Shown here one piece after another: positions 25,045 through 32,391 of a stretch of 37,450 nt of DNA. A program made the translations under genes and the position numbers. A model generated the notes under the pieces. That model was not told where the DNA came from, did no database searches, and saw nothing but the letters and a program-made list of their open reading frames with translations. Source of the stretch: Gammaproteobacteria bacterium (GTDB lineage Bacteria; Pseudomonadota; Gammaproteobacteria; Arenicellales; JAANXG01); the NCBI GenBank assembly GCA_024639325.1, contig JAHEIO010000034.1:1-37450 (forward strand), given 5' to 3'. Every line of letters begins with the position of its first letter. Position 1 is the first letter of the stretch.

Positions 25045-25884
25045 TCACTCGGAATCGAAGTAATCGATCACTTGTTTGATCAGATCCAGTCTCGCGCTTC
25101 GTCTGGGATAAACCGCAAACGCGCTTCGTTCGATCACGGGCGCATCTTGCACCCGATAGAGCCGGCCGCTCGCAAGCAGCGGGGCCACGGTCTGCTCGGC
25201 GAGGTAAGCCGCGCCGCCGCAGGCCAGCATGAAGTTGAGCGCGATCGCACCCTGGGAGATCCGTTGCGCCGGTGCCGGTGCGTCCGGGAAATGGCGGGCA
25301 TGTTGCAGCGCGTGAATGTTCCCCCAGTCCACCATGATGTAATCGGTCAATGCGTCTTGGGCCGATTGGTTTGACACGGTCGAGACCATGATCAGGGAGA
25401 TGTTGGCGATCTGATCGATCATGAACTCTTCCAGTTGCGGCGGTTCGTAAACGAATACCACGTCCAACACGCCGTCGATCATGCGTCGCATGAGCCGATC
25501 GTGTCCGTATGCTTCCAGGATAAGGGCGAGTTCCGGATGGGCATTGTGTACGCGGTGCGACCACCCCTGTAAGCGGACATCCCACAGACTGACGACACCG
25601 CCCACGGCCAGCTGCGCTTGCGCCTGTTCGGCCAGGGCAACGTCCTGACGCGCCTTGCGCCACAGCGCCAGCATGTGTTCGGCATGCCGCAGCAGGCGTC
25701 GTCCTTCGGGTGTGGGATGAATATCGCGGCGCTGTCTGTCCAGCAGGGTGACGCCCAGGTTTTCTTCGAGCTTTTTGATACGTGCGCTGACCGCGGATTG
25801 CGTGATGAAGAGCTCTTCCGCGGCCTTGCCGAAATGCCGGGTTCGGTTGACTTCCAGCAGCGTTCTAAAGGTTTCAATGTCCAA
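25045..25884 (-). CDS. hdfR: LysR-family regulator, HdfR-like
   Basis: 279 residues. The N-terminal winged helix (MDIETFRTLLEVNRTRHFGK, AAEELFITQSAVSARIKKLE, ENLGVTLLDRQRRDIHPT) matches HdfR-type regulators closely, including the RTRHFG segment typical of that branch. The effector domain includes LDVVFVYEPPQLEEFMI and an IALNFMLACGGAAYLAEQTV segment. HdfR in E. coli represses the flagellar master operon, but orthologues in other bacteria have other targets, so the role here is open. It is first in the leftward seven-gene run and is divergent from the sigma-factor gene at 26186, which it might control. Confidence 0.9.
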   Translation of the reverse strand: MDIETFRTLLEVNRTRHFGKAAEELFITQSAVSARIKKLEENLGVTLLDRQRRDIHPTPEGRRLLRHAEHMLALWRKARQDVALAEQAQAQLAVGGVVSLWDVRLQGWSHRVHNAHPELALILEAYGHDRLMRRMIDGVLDVVFVYEPPQLEEFMIDQIANISLIMVSTVSNQSAQDALTDYIMVDWGNIHALQHARHFPDAPAPAQRISQGAIALNFMLACGGAAYLAEQTVAPLLASGRLYRVQDAPVIERSAFAVYPRRSARLDLIKQVIDYFDSE

Positions 25885-25954
25885 TGCCCTACTCCGTTTG
25901 GATAATTTTTATGAATTATATCAGGGCTTTTAATCTTATATTTTCATCTCCTCA

Positions 25955-26007
25955 AGCGGTGCAGGCAAGAAGAAGTCACATGAGTTGCCGGCACCGCTGG
26001 GTGACTT
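25955..26007 (+). promoter_or_regulatory. Overlapping complementary arms, possible alternative RNA structures
   Basis: AGCGGTGCAGGCAA (25955-25968) pairs with TTGCCGGCACCGCT (25985-25998) at 13 of 14 positions. AAGTCAC inside that loop (25973-25979) pairs with GTGACTT (26001-26007) just beyond it. The two helices interlock and would be largely mutually exclusive in an RNA. It lies upstream of both flanking genes, so the transcribed strand is unknown. Confidence 0.35.
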
Positions 26008-26151
26008 TTTACGCCTGGCGCTGGTCTGGGCTTGGGGGGTGACCACATTATCTTGCCGCTGTAGAGAGCGCGAGGAAGATCATTCAACAAATTTATTTGA
26101 TCAAACAAAGCAATATTATTTGTTTTATTAATCGAACGGACGGCTATATCG

Positions 26152-26182
26152 TACGCACCCGATTCAATGTTCGAGGTGCGTA
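26152..26182 (+). promoter_or_regulatory. Hairpin covering the ribosome-binding site of the sigma factor
   Basis: TACGCACC (26152-26159) pairs perfectly with GGTGCGTA (26175-26182) around a 15-base loop. The 3' arm contains most of the GAGGTG ribosome-binding site and ends three bases before the ATG at 26186. This arrangement could hold translation off until melted or displaced. Confidence 0.45.
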
Positions 26183-26185
26183 TCG

Positions 26186-26815
26186 ATGTCAATTAGTGGA
26201 TCCGGTGTGGTTATCAGCCATGAGATTTACGCCGGCACGTCCTACTCAGACGAAGATCTGGCGGCCATAGCGCGAGAGCGCGGTCCGTCGTCCGAAGACG
26301 CCGTGGCAGCCCTGTTGCGCCGTTATGAGAGAACGATCTACCGTGCCTGCGCATCTTATTTGCGCAACGCGGATCTGGCTGAGGATGCGAGCCAGGGTGT
26401 ACTGTTACGGATCTACCGGGGAATCAATCGCTTTCAGGGACGGTCGAGTTTTCGCACATGGGTGTATCGCATTGTGCGCAATGAATGCTACAGCGTGGCA
26501 GCGCATCATGCGCGCCACCGCGTCTGCGAAAGTCTGGACGAAACCGTAGTTTTGAACCACACGGTCGATGTGCTCGATTTTACCAAGCAGGTGGAAACCA
26601 GCAATGACGTGCAGATCGCATTGCGACGGCTGACATCAAAAGACCGGGAGATAATCAAGCTGCGTTTCTTTCAGGATCTGTCGATCAAAACAATTGCCGT
26701 CCAGCTGGACACGAGTCTGAGTGGTGCAAAAATGCGCTTGTACCGCGCCATTGCAAGATTCGAGAAAGCTTACATGCTTCTCGAGGCGGACGAACCCCTC
26801 TCGGCCGCAGGCTAG
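26186..26815 (+). CDS. RNA polymerase sigma factor, ECF-like sigma-70 family
   Basis: 209 residues. Region 2 spans about 40-112: ALLRRYERTIYRACASYLRN, ADLAEDASQGVLLRIYRGI and the core promoter-reading FRTWVYRIVRNECYSVAAHH. Region 4 spans about 140-200: ALRRLTSKDREIIKLRFFQD, then LSIKTIAVQLDTSLSGAKMR and LYRAIARFEKAY, a standard helix-turn-helix. There is no region 3, so it is ECF-like. No anti-sigma gene lies nearby on either side, so control may lie in its leader, where a hairpin covers the ribosome-binding site. Its TAG stop lies in a CTAG-type repeat motif. The target regulon is unknown. Confidence 0.92.
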   Translation: MSISGSGVVISHEIYAGTSYSDEDLAAIARERGPSSEDAVAALLRRYERTIYRACASYLRNADLAEDASQGVLLRIYRGINRFQGRSSFRTWVYRIVRNECYSVAAHHARHRVCESLDETVVLNHTVDVLDFTKQVETSNDVQIALRRLTSKDREIIKLRFFQDLSIKTIAVQLDTSLSGAKMRLYRAIARFEKAYMLLEADEPLSAAG

Positions 26816-26833
26816 CCTGCAATTCTCACCAGG
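26812..26833 (+). repeat. CTAGCCYGCAWTTCTCA motif on the sigma-factor stop codon
   Basis: CTAGCCTGCAATTCTCA followed by CCAGG. It matches the motif on the kinase stop codon at 17926 with three differences over the first 18 bases. The TAG at 26813-26815 is the sigma-factor stop. Confidence 0.55.
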
Positions 26834-27145
26834 CGGCCGTGGGTGCTTTTTAAACTGCGCTTTCGGGCGGGCCCGAATCAATGAAATCTTTGATGGGCAC
26901 GTCAGCAACGGGAGAGGTCGGCACCCGTTGCTAACCGTGCGTCCGACAAGCGTATTCAGTTCGGCAAATTCAACAGGATCATAAATAATTTGTTTAACAA
27001 CCACGACCCTAGGGGCGCAATACGCGGGTTAATCGAATAACTATCTGGCGGACGTGACTTTCGGACCGGTGGGGAGGGTCTAATCACCACAGCGAACGAC
27101 GGTTTCGAAGTCGTTGTGCTTTCAGCTCATTGGAGAATCCTAAAA
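26834..27145. other. Intergenic region before the LysR gene
   Basis: No gene recognised. It holds a perfect six-pair hairpin AACGAC/GTCGTT at 27095-27115 with a nine-base loop, and an AT-rich patch near 26980-27000 (AATAATTTGTTTAACAA). Any promoter for the downstream LysR gene presumably lies here, but I could not place hexamers with confidence. Confidence 0.4.
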
Positions 27146-27289
27146 ATGAAGGTTTCAATGACCCATCCGGCATTCACCCTGATCGTACTCCCAAGACGCG
27201 TTGTCGCCGCGCCGGCGGCCCCGGCAGACGACCACACCACCCAGCTTCTTAAGATCCGATGTCAGTCAGGCTGCTGCACGGTCAACTAA
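27146..27289 (+). CDS. Short upstream ORF overlapping the LysR start
   Basis: 47 codons from an ATG with GGAGA nine bases upstream, a better site than that of the LysR gene it overlaps by 31 bases in another frame. The peptide starts MKVSMTHPAFTLIVLPRR and continues VVAAPAAPADDH, somewhat like a secretion signal, then ends with three cysteines (RCQSGCCTVN). It may be a real small protein, a leader that couples translation to the regulator, or the remnant of a longer gene. I recognise no family. Confidence 0.35.
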   Translation: MKVSMTHPAFTLIVLPRRVVAAPAAPADDHTTQLLKIRCQSGCCTVN

Positions 27290-28233
27290 ACGACCTCGAC
27301 ATACGGTTGTTGAGGATTTTTCGCGCGATTGTCGAATGCGGAGGCATGACGGCCGCGGAACTGGAGTTGAACATAAGCCCGTCGGCAATCAGCCGCCATT
27401 TGAAGGATCTGGAGATCCGGCTTGGCGGCCTCAATCTCTGTCGCCGCGGGCGCGCCGGCTTCGCCGTTACCGACGAAGGTCAAAAGATCTACGACGCCAC
27501 ATTGCGGCTGCAAGCCGCCATGGATTCATTTCGGTCCGAGGTGAATGATCTTCACCAGCGGATCACGGGCAACTTGACGATGGCCATGGGGGACAAAACC
27601 ATGACCAACCCCAAGGCCCGTGTTGCCCAAGCGATGCGTTCGTTCGCCAGCCGGGCGCCGGAAGTGACGCTGGAGATGCATGTACACCCGCTGAACCTGA
27701 TTGAGCCTAGGGTGATAGATGGGACTTTTCAAATCGGCATCGTCCCCTCTCACCGAACCTCGAGAAGCCTAGATTATTTTCCTCTGTTCACGGAAAACAT
27801 GAACCTCTACTGCGCGCCGTCGCACCCGCTTCATGATACCGACCACGCAAACCTCGATTGGAATGACATTCGCGAGCACGACTATGCGGGGCTCGGATAT
27901 CATTCACCCAACATGGAGCTATCCCAGAAAGTCAACCTTAAACGCAAGGCGACCGCATACGATCAAGAGGCGATTCTGACGCTGATTTCATCCGGCTGTT
28001 ACATTGGGTTCCTGCCGAGTCACTACGCCGATTCGTTCGTCAAGAGCGGCCGAATACGCAGAATCGACAACGATCTGTTCCGATACGGCGTCCAGTACAG
28101 CGGCATAATGAGGCGGGCACCGGAACCATCGCGCGGCGTGCAGACCATGATGGATTGTCTGGTGAAGGTCCACGGTCTCGAGATTTCGGAACGGCGCCGA
28201 CCGCCGCTGCAATGCGCGGCCGTCGTACGCTGA
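27259..28233 (+). CDS. LysR-family transcriptional regulator
   Basis: 324 residues. The N-terminal winged helix (LDIRLLRIFRAIVECGGMTA, AAELELNISPSAISRHLKDL, EIRLGGLNLCRRGRAG) is standard LysR, although the wing reads LNLCRRGRAGFAVTDEG with one residue inserted before it compared with typical LVRR sequences. The effector domain (about 95-300) includes ITGNLTMAMGDKTMTNPKAR, TFQIGIVPSHRTS, LFTENMNLYCAPSHPL and GCYIGFLPSHYADSFVKSGR. It ends 37 bases before a KefB-type antiporter and may regulate it, since LysR genes often control neighbours. The start ATG has a weak site and probably depends on the overlapping short ORF. Confidence 0.9.
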   Translation: MSVRLLHGQLNDLDIRLLRIFRAIVECGGMTAAELELNISPSAISRHLKDLEIRLGGLNLCRRGRAGFAVTDEGQKIYDATLRLQAAMDSFRSEVNDLHQRITGNLTMAMGDKTMTNPKARVAQAMRSFASRAPEVTLEMHVHPLNLIEPRVIDGTFQIGIVPSHRTSRSLDYFPLFTENMNLYCAPSHPLHDTDHANLDWNDIREHDYAGLGYHSPNMELSQKVNLKRKATAYDQEAILTLISSGCYIGFLPSHYADSFVKSGRIRRIDNDLFRYGVQYSGIMRRAPEPSRGVQTMMDCLVKVHGLEISERRRPPLQCAAVVR

Positions 28234-28270
28234 CCAAACTAATTGGAATCCTGCTTCCGCCGCCGCACCC

Positions 28271-29836
28271 ATGACGGAAGCCGTGTGGATCATATTCGCG
28301 TTTGTCCTCGGACTGACGCTAAGGCACATTGGACTGCCGCCGCTGATCGGCTATCTCGCCGCGGGATTTGCGCTGAACGCTCTGGGTGTGTACACCGGCC
28401 AGCCATTGGACGGCGGTACCGCGCTGGAACATATCGCGCATCTCGGCGTCATGCTGCTGCTTTTCACCGTCGGCCTCAAATTGAGGCTGCGCAGCGTCAT
28501 CCAACCGGAAGTCATGGGCAGCAGTCTGGTGCACGCGGCGTTGACCTGCATGATACTCACACCGGTGTTCATGCTGTTTGGTTTGGATTGGCAGAGCGCA
28601 GCGTTCTTGGCCGTGGCGTTGAGTTTTTCGAGCACCGTGGTCGCGGCGAAAGTGCTGGAGGAAAAACGGGAACTGCGCGCCTTCTACGGCCGGGTGGCCA
28701 TTGGAATACTGATCATACAGGATCTGGTGGCGCTGGCGGTATTGAGCCTGGCTGGCGGTCACACCCCGTCGCTGCTGGCATTTCTGGTGCTGGCGCTGCC
28801 GGTTGCCCGCCCCATCATTCATCGCCTGGTCGACGTCAGCGGCCACGACGAGCTGCTGGTCGTGTTCGGCCTGCTCCTGGCGCTGGTGGTGGGCGGTCTC
28901 GGATTCGAGACGGTCGGCTTGAGCCCCGAGTTGGGGGCGCTTCTGCTCGGCGCCCTGTTGGCCAATCACTCACGCGCACAGGAAGTCGCCAAGGCGCTGT
29001 GGGGCATAAAGGAAGTGTTCCTGATAGGATTTTTCCTCAACATCGGCATGACCGAACTGCCGACGGTCGAGGCCCTCGGGATAGCGCTGCTGCTGGCGCT
29101 GATTCTCCCGCTCAAAGCGCTGATGTTTTTTCTACTGTTGATTCGCTTCAAACTGCGCGCGCGAAGCGCTTTTCTGGCCAGTCTCAGCCTGATGAGCTAC
29201 AGCGAATTCGGGCTGATCGTGGCCAGCTTGGTCATTCCAGACTGGACCGTGGTGCTGGCGTTGGCGGTAGCCATCTCATTCGTCGTCGCCGCGCCGCTCA
29301 ACCGCCTGTCTCAGATGCTGTACGAGCGTTATGAAGCGGCGCTGATGAAGTGGGAATTGGATGAGCGGCACCGTGACGAGCAGCCGGTATCACTGGGTGT
29401 GGCCGAGGTGCTGGTGATCGGCATGGGGCGTTTGGGCGCAGCCGCCTACGATTCCCTCCGTGCCGACAACGAGCGCATCGTCGGTCTGGATACCGACCCT
29501 GGCAAGGTTCAGCAGAATCTGCAGGAAGGACGGCGGGTCCTTTATGCTGATGCGGAGGACCCGTCATTCTGGCAGGGCCTCAACACGGATCACTTGAGGG
29601 CGGTAATACTGAGCATGAACGATAGCGTTTCGAAGGAGAATGTGTCCAGCCAGCTTCGTAAACGAGGCTTCGACGGGGTCATCGTGACGAGTTGTCTGTA
29701 CGACGATGAGGCCGATTCGATAAAACGGGCGGGCGCCGATGCGGTGTTTCTGGTCTATGCCGACGCCGGCATCGGTTTGGCAGAACACGTACGGCAAGCG
29801 CTCTACGATGATGCTCCGCAACACGCTGGGCTCTAG
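28271..29836 (+). CDS. KefB-type monovalent cation:proton antiporter (CPA2) with Rossmann domain
   Basis: 521 residues. The membrane part (about 1-350) begins almost at the start codon (VWIIFAFVLGLTLRHIGLPP, LIGYLAAGFALNALGVY) and carries the CPA2 features HLGVMLLLFTVGLKLRLRSV, ALSFSSTVVAAKVLEEK, the likely ion-site aspartate in GILIIQDLVALAVL, and SPELGALLLGALLANH. A TrkA-N domain follows from about 378, with the nucleotide-binding GMGRLGAAAYDSL and the acidic end of strand 2, LDTDPGK. There is no TrkA-C domain. It resembles KefB/KefC and should exchange K+ or Na+ for protons under nucleotide control. The start has no strong site and lies 37 bases after the LysR stop. Confidence 0.92.
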   Translation: MTEAVWIIFAFVLGLTLRHIGLPPLIGYLAAGFALNALGVYTGQPLDGGTALEHIAHLGVMLLLFTVGLKLRLRSVIQPEVMGSSLVHAALTCMILTPVFMLFGLDWQSAAFLAVALSFSSTVVAAKVLEEKRELRAFYGRVAIGILIIQDLVALAVLSLAGGHTPSLLAFLVLALPVARPIIHRLVDVSGHDELLVVFGLLLALVVGGLGFETVGLSPELGALLLGALLANHSRAQEVAKALWGIKEVFLIGFFLNIGMTELPTVEALGIALLLALILPLKALMFFLLLIRFKLRARSAFLASLSLMSYSEFGLIVASLVIPDWTVVLALAVAISFVVAAPLNRLSQMLYERYEAALMKWELDERHRDEQPVSLGVAEVLVIGMGRLGAAAYDSLRADNERIVGLDTDPGKVQQNLQEGRRVLYADAEDPSFWQGLNTDHLRAVILSMNDSVSKENVSSQLRKRGFDGVIVTSCLYDDEADSIKRAGADAVFLVYADAGIGLAEHVRQALYDDAPQHAGL

Positions 29837-29851
29837 CCCGCATTCATCTAG
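29833..29851 (+). repeat. Partial CTAGCCCGCATT motif on the antiporter stop codon
   Basis: CTAGCCCGCATT matches the kinase copy (17926) exactly for 12 bases, then diverges. The TAG at 29834-29836 is the antiporter stop. A small GGTGT/ACACC hairpin follows. The gap to 30055 holds no recognisable gene. Confidence 0.4.
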
Positions 29852-30055
29852 CTCGAAAGCCGGTGTGTGACTCGAACACCCTGGCGGCAGTCTATACACC
29901 AAGCTCCCGCCATAAATCGCCCGTTCAAGCGTTGAGCATGGCGATAAAAGACGCCGCGTGGGCGCGATTATCGAGGATGAAGCACAACCAACGAGGTTAC
30001 ACCGTGGGTTGCAACGAGGTTTGCATAGAACAACGCCGAGGGGTTACATGAGTCC

Positions 30056-31867
30056 ATGCTGAAAAGAATCCTACTGCCGACGATTATACTGGTGCTTGTC
30101 TACGGTTTCTGGGTGAGCCCGAACTTCAAAACCATTTCCGCGGGGGTGGCCATTTTTCTCTTCGGCATGCTGGCCCTGGAAGAGGGCTTCCGCGCCTTCA
30201 CCGGGGGAACGCTGGAAAAGATGCTGCGGCGCACCACGTCAAGCACCGCAAAGAGCCTGCTGTTCGGCATCGTCAGCACGACGGTGATGCAGTCCAGTTC
30301 GCTGGTCTCCGTGATTGCCATCTCCTTTCTCAGCGCCGGGCTCATCACCCTCGCCGCCGGCATCGGCATCATTTTCGGAGCCAACCTGGGCACCACGACG
30401 GGTGCCTGGCTGATCGCCGGCTTCGGTCTCAAGGTCAACATAGCCGCCTATGCCATGCCGATGCTGGTCGTCGGCGTGATTCTGATTTTCCAATCCTCGA
30501 AAGCGCTGAAGGGGATCGGTTACATACTGGCAGGACTGGGATTTCTGTTTCTCGGCATTCACTACATGAAGGACGGCTTCGAGGCCTTCAAGGATACGAT
30601 CAATCTGGCCGAGTACGCGGTTGGCGGATATCCCGGAGTTCTGCTGTTCACGACCATCGGCATCTTGGCCACCGTCGTAATGCAGTCCAGCCATGCCACT
30701 TTGGTGTTGACCATCACCGCACTCGCGGCCGGCCAGATTACCTATGAGAACGCGCTTGCGCTGGCTATCGGCGCGAACGTAGGCACGACCATCACGGCGA
30801 TTCTGGGGGCAATGAGCGCCAACGAGAACGGTAAACGGCTGGCCGGGGCGCACCTCATATTCAACGGCGTGACCGGCGCAATCGCCATTATTTTCATCTA
30901 TCAACTGGTCGCACTGGTGAATGGCCTCTCGTCGGCGATTGGTATTGCGGACGACGACTACACGCTGAAGCTGGCCGTTTTCCACTCGGTGTTCAATCTG
31001 CTGGGCATCGTGGTGATGTTGCCGCTGCTGAATTTCCTGGTGACCTTTCTGGAGAAATACATCCCAGAGAAAAAACCCGAAGTCGACCAGCCGCTGTACC
31101 TGTCCGGCGCTTCCGCGGAATTTCCAGGCACCGCGGTGGAGGCGGTCCGCATGGAGACCCAGCGGGTGTACGAGGCCGCGCTGCGTATCATCATCGACGC
31201 ACTTGGCATGAAGAAGGCGCAGGTACTCTCCGACGCCGATCTGGACCAGGTGGTCGCGGCACAGGGTCAGATCCACAAATTCGATATCGACGCGATGTAC
31301 GAAAGACACATCAAGGGCATCTACAGCGCGATCGTAGCCTTTATCAGCGAGACCGCGTTTTCTCGCAAGGAAGAGTCGTCCGCCCAACTGCAGTGGCTCA
31401 GGGAGGCCAACACCCACCTGGTGGAGGCGATCAAGGATACCGAACAGCTGCAGGAGAACCTCATTCACTATGTCGGGTCCGAAAACGAGAAAATGCGCGA
31501 GGTCTACAACCGGATCCGCAGTGGCATCGCGTTCATCATACGCGATCTGGAGGAAACACGGGGGTCGGGCGGGGGAATGATGGACGTGCTCAAACTTGAT
31601 TCGCTGAAACTTTGGGTGGAGTCGGAGCAGAACCAGCTCAACCTCGTTATAACCGAGCTGGTCGCCAAAAGCGCCATCACGCCCTCCATGGGATCCTCGC
31701 TGGTCAACGACAGCGTGTTTGCGCGCGACATCGAGATAAACCTGATCCGGGCCGCCCAGGTATTGTTCGCGGCCTCCTATGAGAACGTGGTCCAGCTGGC
31801 CCAGGACGTCATGCTGGACAAAAGCGATGTCAACCGGGTCGAACATCAGGCCGCCGCGAGCAATTAG
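30056..31867 (+). CDS. Na/Pi-cotransporter family protein with PhoU-like C-terminal domain
   Basis: 603 residues. Two repeated Na_Pi_cotrans units: the first has GIVSTTVMQSSSLVSVIAIS and GIIFGANLGTTTGAWLIA, the second ATVVMQSSHATLVLTITALA and LAIGANVGTTITAILGA. The QSS and GANxGTT signatures are the paired substrate-site motifs. From about 350 the protein is cytoplasmic and helical (VRMETQRVYEAALRIIIDAL, ENLIHYVGSENEKMREVYNR), resembling PhoU. Members export or import phosphate with sodium. ATG 30056 is the only good in-frame start; GAGGGG lies about 12 bases upstream, slightly long. A small coiled-coil gene follows after 30 bases and is probably co-transcribed. Confidence 0.92.
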   Translation: MLKRILLPTIILVLVYGFWVSPNFKTISAGVAIFLFGMLALEEGFRAFTGGTLEKMLRRTTSSTAKSLLFGIVSTTVMQSSSLVSVIAISFLSAGLITLAAGIGIIFGANLGTTTGAWLIAGFGLKVNIAAYAMPMLVVGVILIFQSSKALKGIGYILAGLGFLFLGIHYMKDGFEAFKDTINLAEYAVGGYPGVLLFTTIGILATVVMQSSHATLVLTITALAAGQITYENALALAIGANVGTTITAILGAMSANENGKRLAGAHLIFNGVTGAIAIIFIYQLVALVNGLSSAIGIADDDYTLKLAVFHSVFNLLGIVVMLPLLNFLVTFLEKYIPEKKPEVDQPLYLSGASAEFPGTAVEAVRMETQRVYEAALRIIIDALGMKKAQVLSDADLDQVVAAQGQIHKFDIDAMYERHIKGIYSAIVAFISETAFSRKEESSAQLQWLREANTHLVEAIKDTEQLQENLIHYVGSENEKMREVYNRIRSGIAFIIRDLEETRGSGGGMMDVLKLDSLKLWVESEQNQLNLVITELVAKSAITPSMGSSLVNDSVFARDIEINLIRAAQVLFAASYENVVQLAQDVMLDKSDVNRVEHQAAASN

Positions 31868-31897
31868 AATGTGTACACATAAAGTGGAGAACTTTGA

Positions 31898-32143
31898 ATG
31901 AAAAGAAATAAACTGCTGAAGACGCTGGCCGAGTTTTTTGATAAAGAGGAGCAAAAAAAGCAAAAACACCACGACGAACTGGAGAAGCTGCTGCATGAAC
32001 TAAAGGAGAAAGAAGCCAAGCTTGAGGTAAAACTACGGGAGGAGAAAAACGAGCAGAAAAGGAAGCGCCTGGACGAGGAGCTCAAGATCGTCAAGGCTCA
32101 GCACGCAAAGGGGATCAAGACCCTGCAGAGCCTCGAAATATAG
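31898..32143 (+). CDS. Small coiled-coil protein
   Basis: 81 residues, almost entirely charged helix: LLKTLAEFFDKEEQKKQKHH, then DELEKLLHELKEKEAKLEVK, LREEKNEQKRKRLDEELKIV and KAQHAKGIKTLQSLEI. Leucine spacing suits a coiled coil. Predicted cytoplasmic. The ATG has GTGGAGA eight bases upstream. Small proteins of this form often follow Na/Pi-type transporters, and a complex with the PhoU-like domain is conceivable, but that is inference. Confidence 0.75.
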   Translation: MKRNKLLKTLAEFFDKEEQKKQKHHDELEKLLHELKEKEAKLEVKLREEKNEQKRKRLDEELKIVKAQHAKGIKTLQSLEI

Positions 32144-32252
32144 CGACCTCGCCGGTGCTGGGGAAATTGCGACGCAGGTGGATCGATGATTCTTTTACGA
32201 GGCCGCCTCGGTCCCGCCGCCGTGTCATTACCGAACCGACCACGAGTCAAGT

Positions 32253-32280
32253 CAGGCAGGTTGAAGATCCAGCCTGCCTG
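32253..32280 (+). terminator. GC-rich hairpin after the coiled-coil gene
   Basis: CAGGCAGG pairs with CCTGCCTG around a 12-base loop, about 110 bases after the coiled-coil stop. Only TT follows, so it is a weak intrinsic terminator at best. It abuts the dispersed repeat at 32283 and may be part of it. Confidence 0.4.
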
Positions 32281-32282
32281 TT

Positions 32283-32352
32283 GAGAAATGCGGACTAGGA
32301 GCCTGTCCGAGAGCTCTGCCCCCAGTTGGCGCATGAATAATCGCACAGGCTC
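32283..32352 (+). repeat. Dispersed inverted-repeat element, copy 2 (GAGCCTGTCCGA hairpin)
   Basis: GAGCCTGTCCGA at 32299-32310 pairs with TCGCACAGGCTC at 32341-32352 (11 of 12). The interior shares CTCTGCCC and GCATGAATA with copy 1 at 5278-5337. GAGAAATGCGGACTAG (32283-32298) precedes it and is the reverse complement of the CTAG-CCGCATTTCTC motif. The element lies 39 bases before the glutamate dehydrogenase ATG, so it may affect that gene's leader. Confidence 0.7.
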
Positions 32353-32391
32353 ACGGCGTTGAGTTAATTGACCCGCGAATCAGGCATCGAC

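Larger units (their letters stand above)
25885..26185. other. Divergent promoter region between the HdfR-like regulator and the sigma factor
   Basis: About 300 bases with no gene. The left third has nested complementary arms (25955-26007). The right half is AT-rich, with the palindrome TTTGATCAAA at 26096-26105 and a possible promoter pair TTGTTT (26120-26125) and TATATC (26145-26150), 19 bases apart. A hairpin covering the sigma-factor ribosome-binding site lies at 26152-26182. Confidence 0.5.

Noticed and set aside
25955-26007. H-type RNA pseudoknot
   Set aside because: The two-base linker is too short to cross a 14-pair stem, so alternative pairing is more reasonable than a simultaneous knot.
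25973-26010. Intrinsic terminator ending in TTTTT
   Set aside because: The T run pairs within the extended stem and the loop is 21 bases, so it lacks the usual geometry.
30239-31996. Long minus-strand open frame (585 codons) opposite the Na/Pi-cotransporter gene
   Set aside because: Its residues are rich in H, Q, D and R with no family motifs, while the plus strand encodes clear QSS and GANxGTT signatures. It is a codon-usage shadow.
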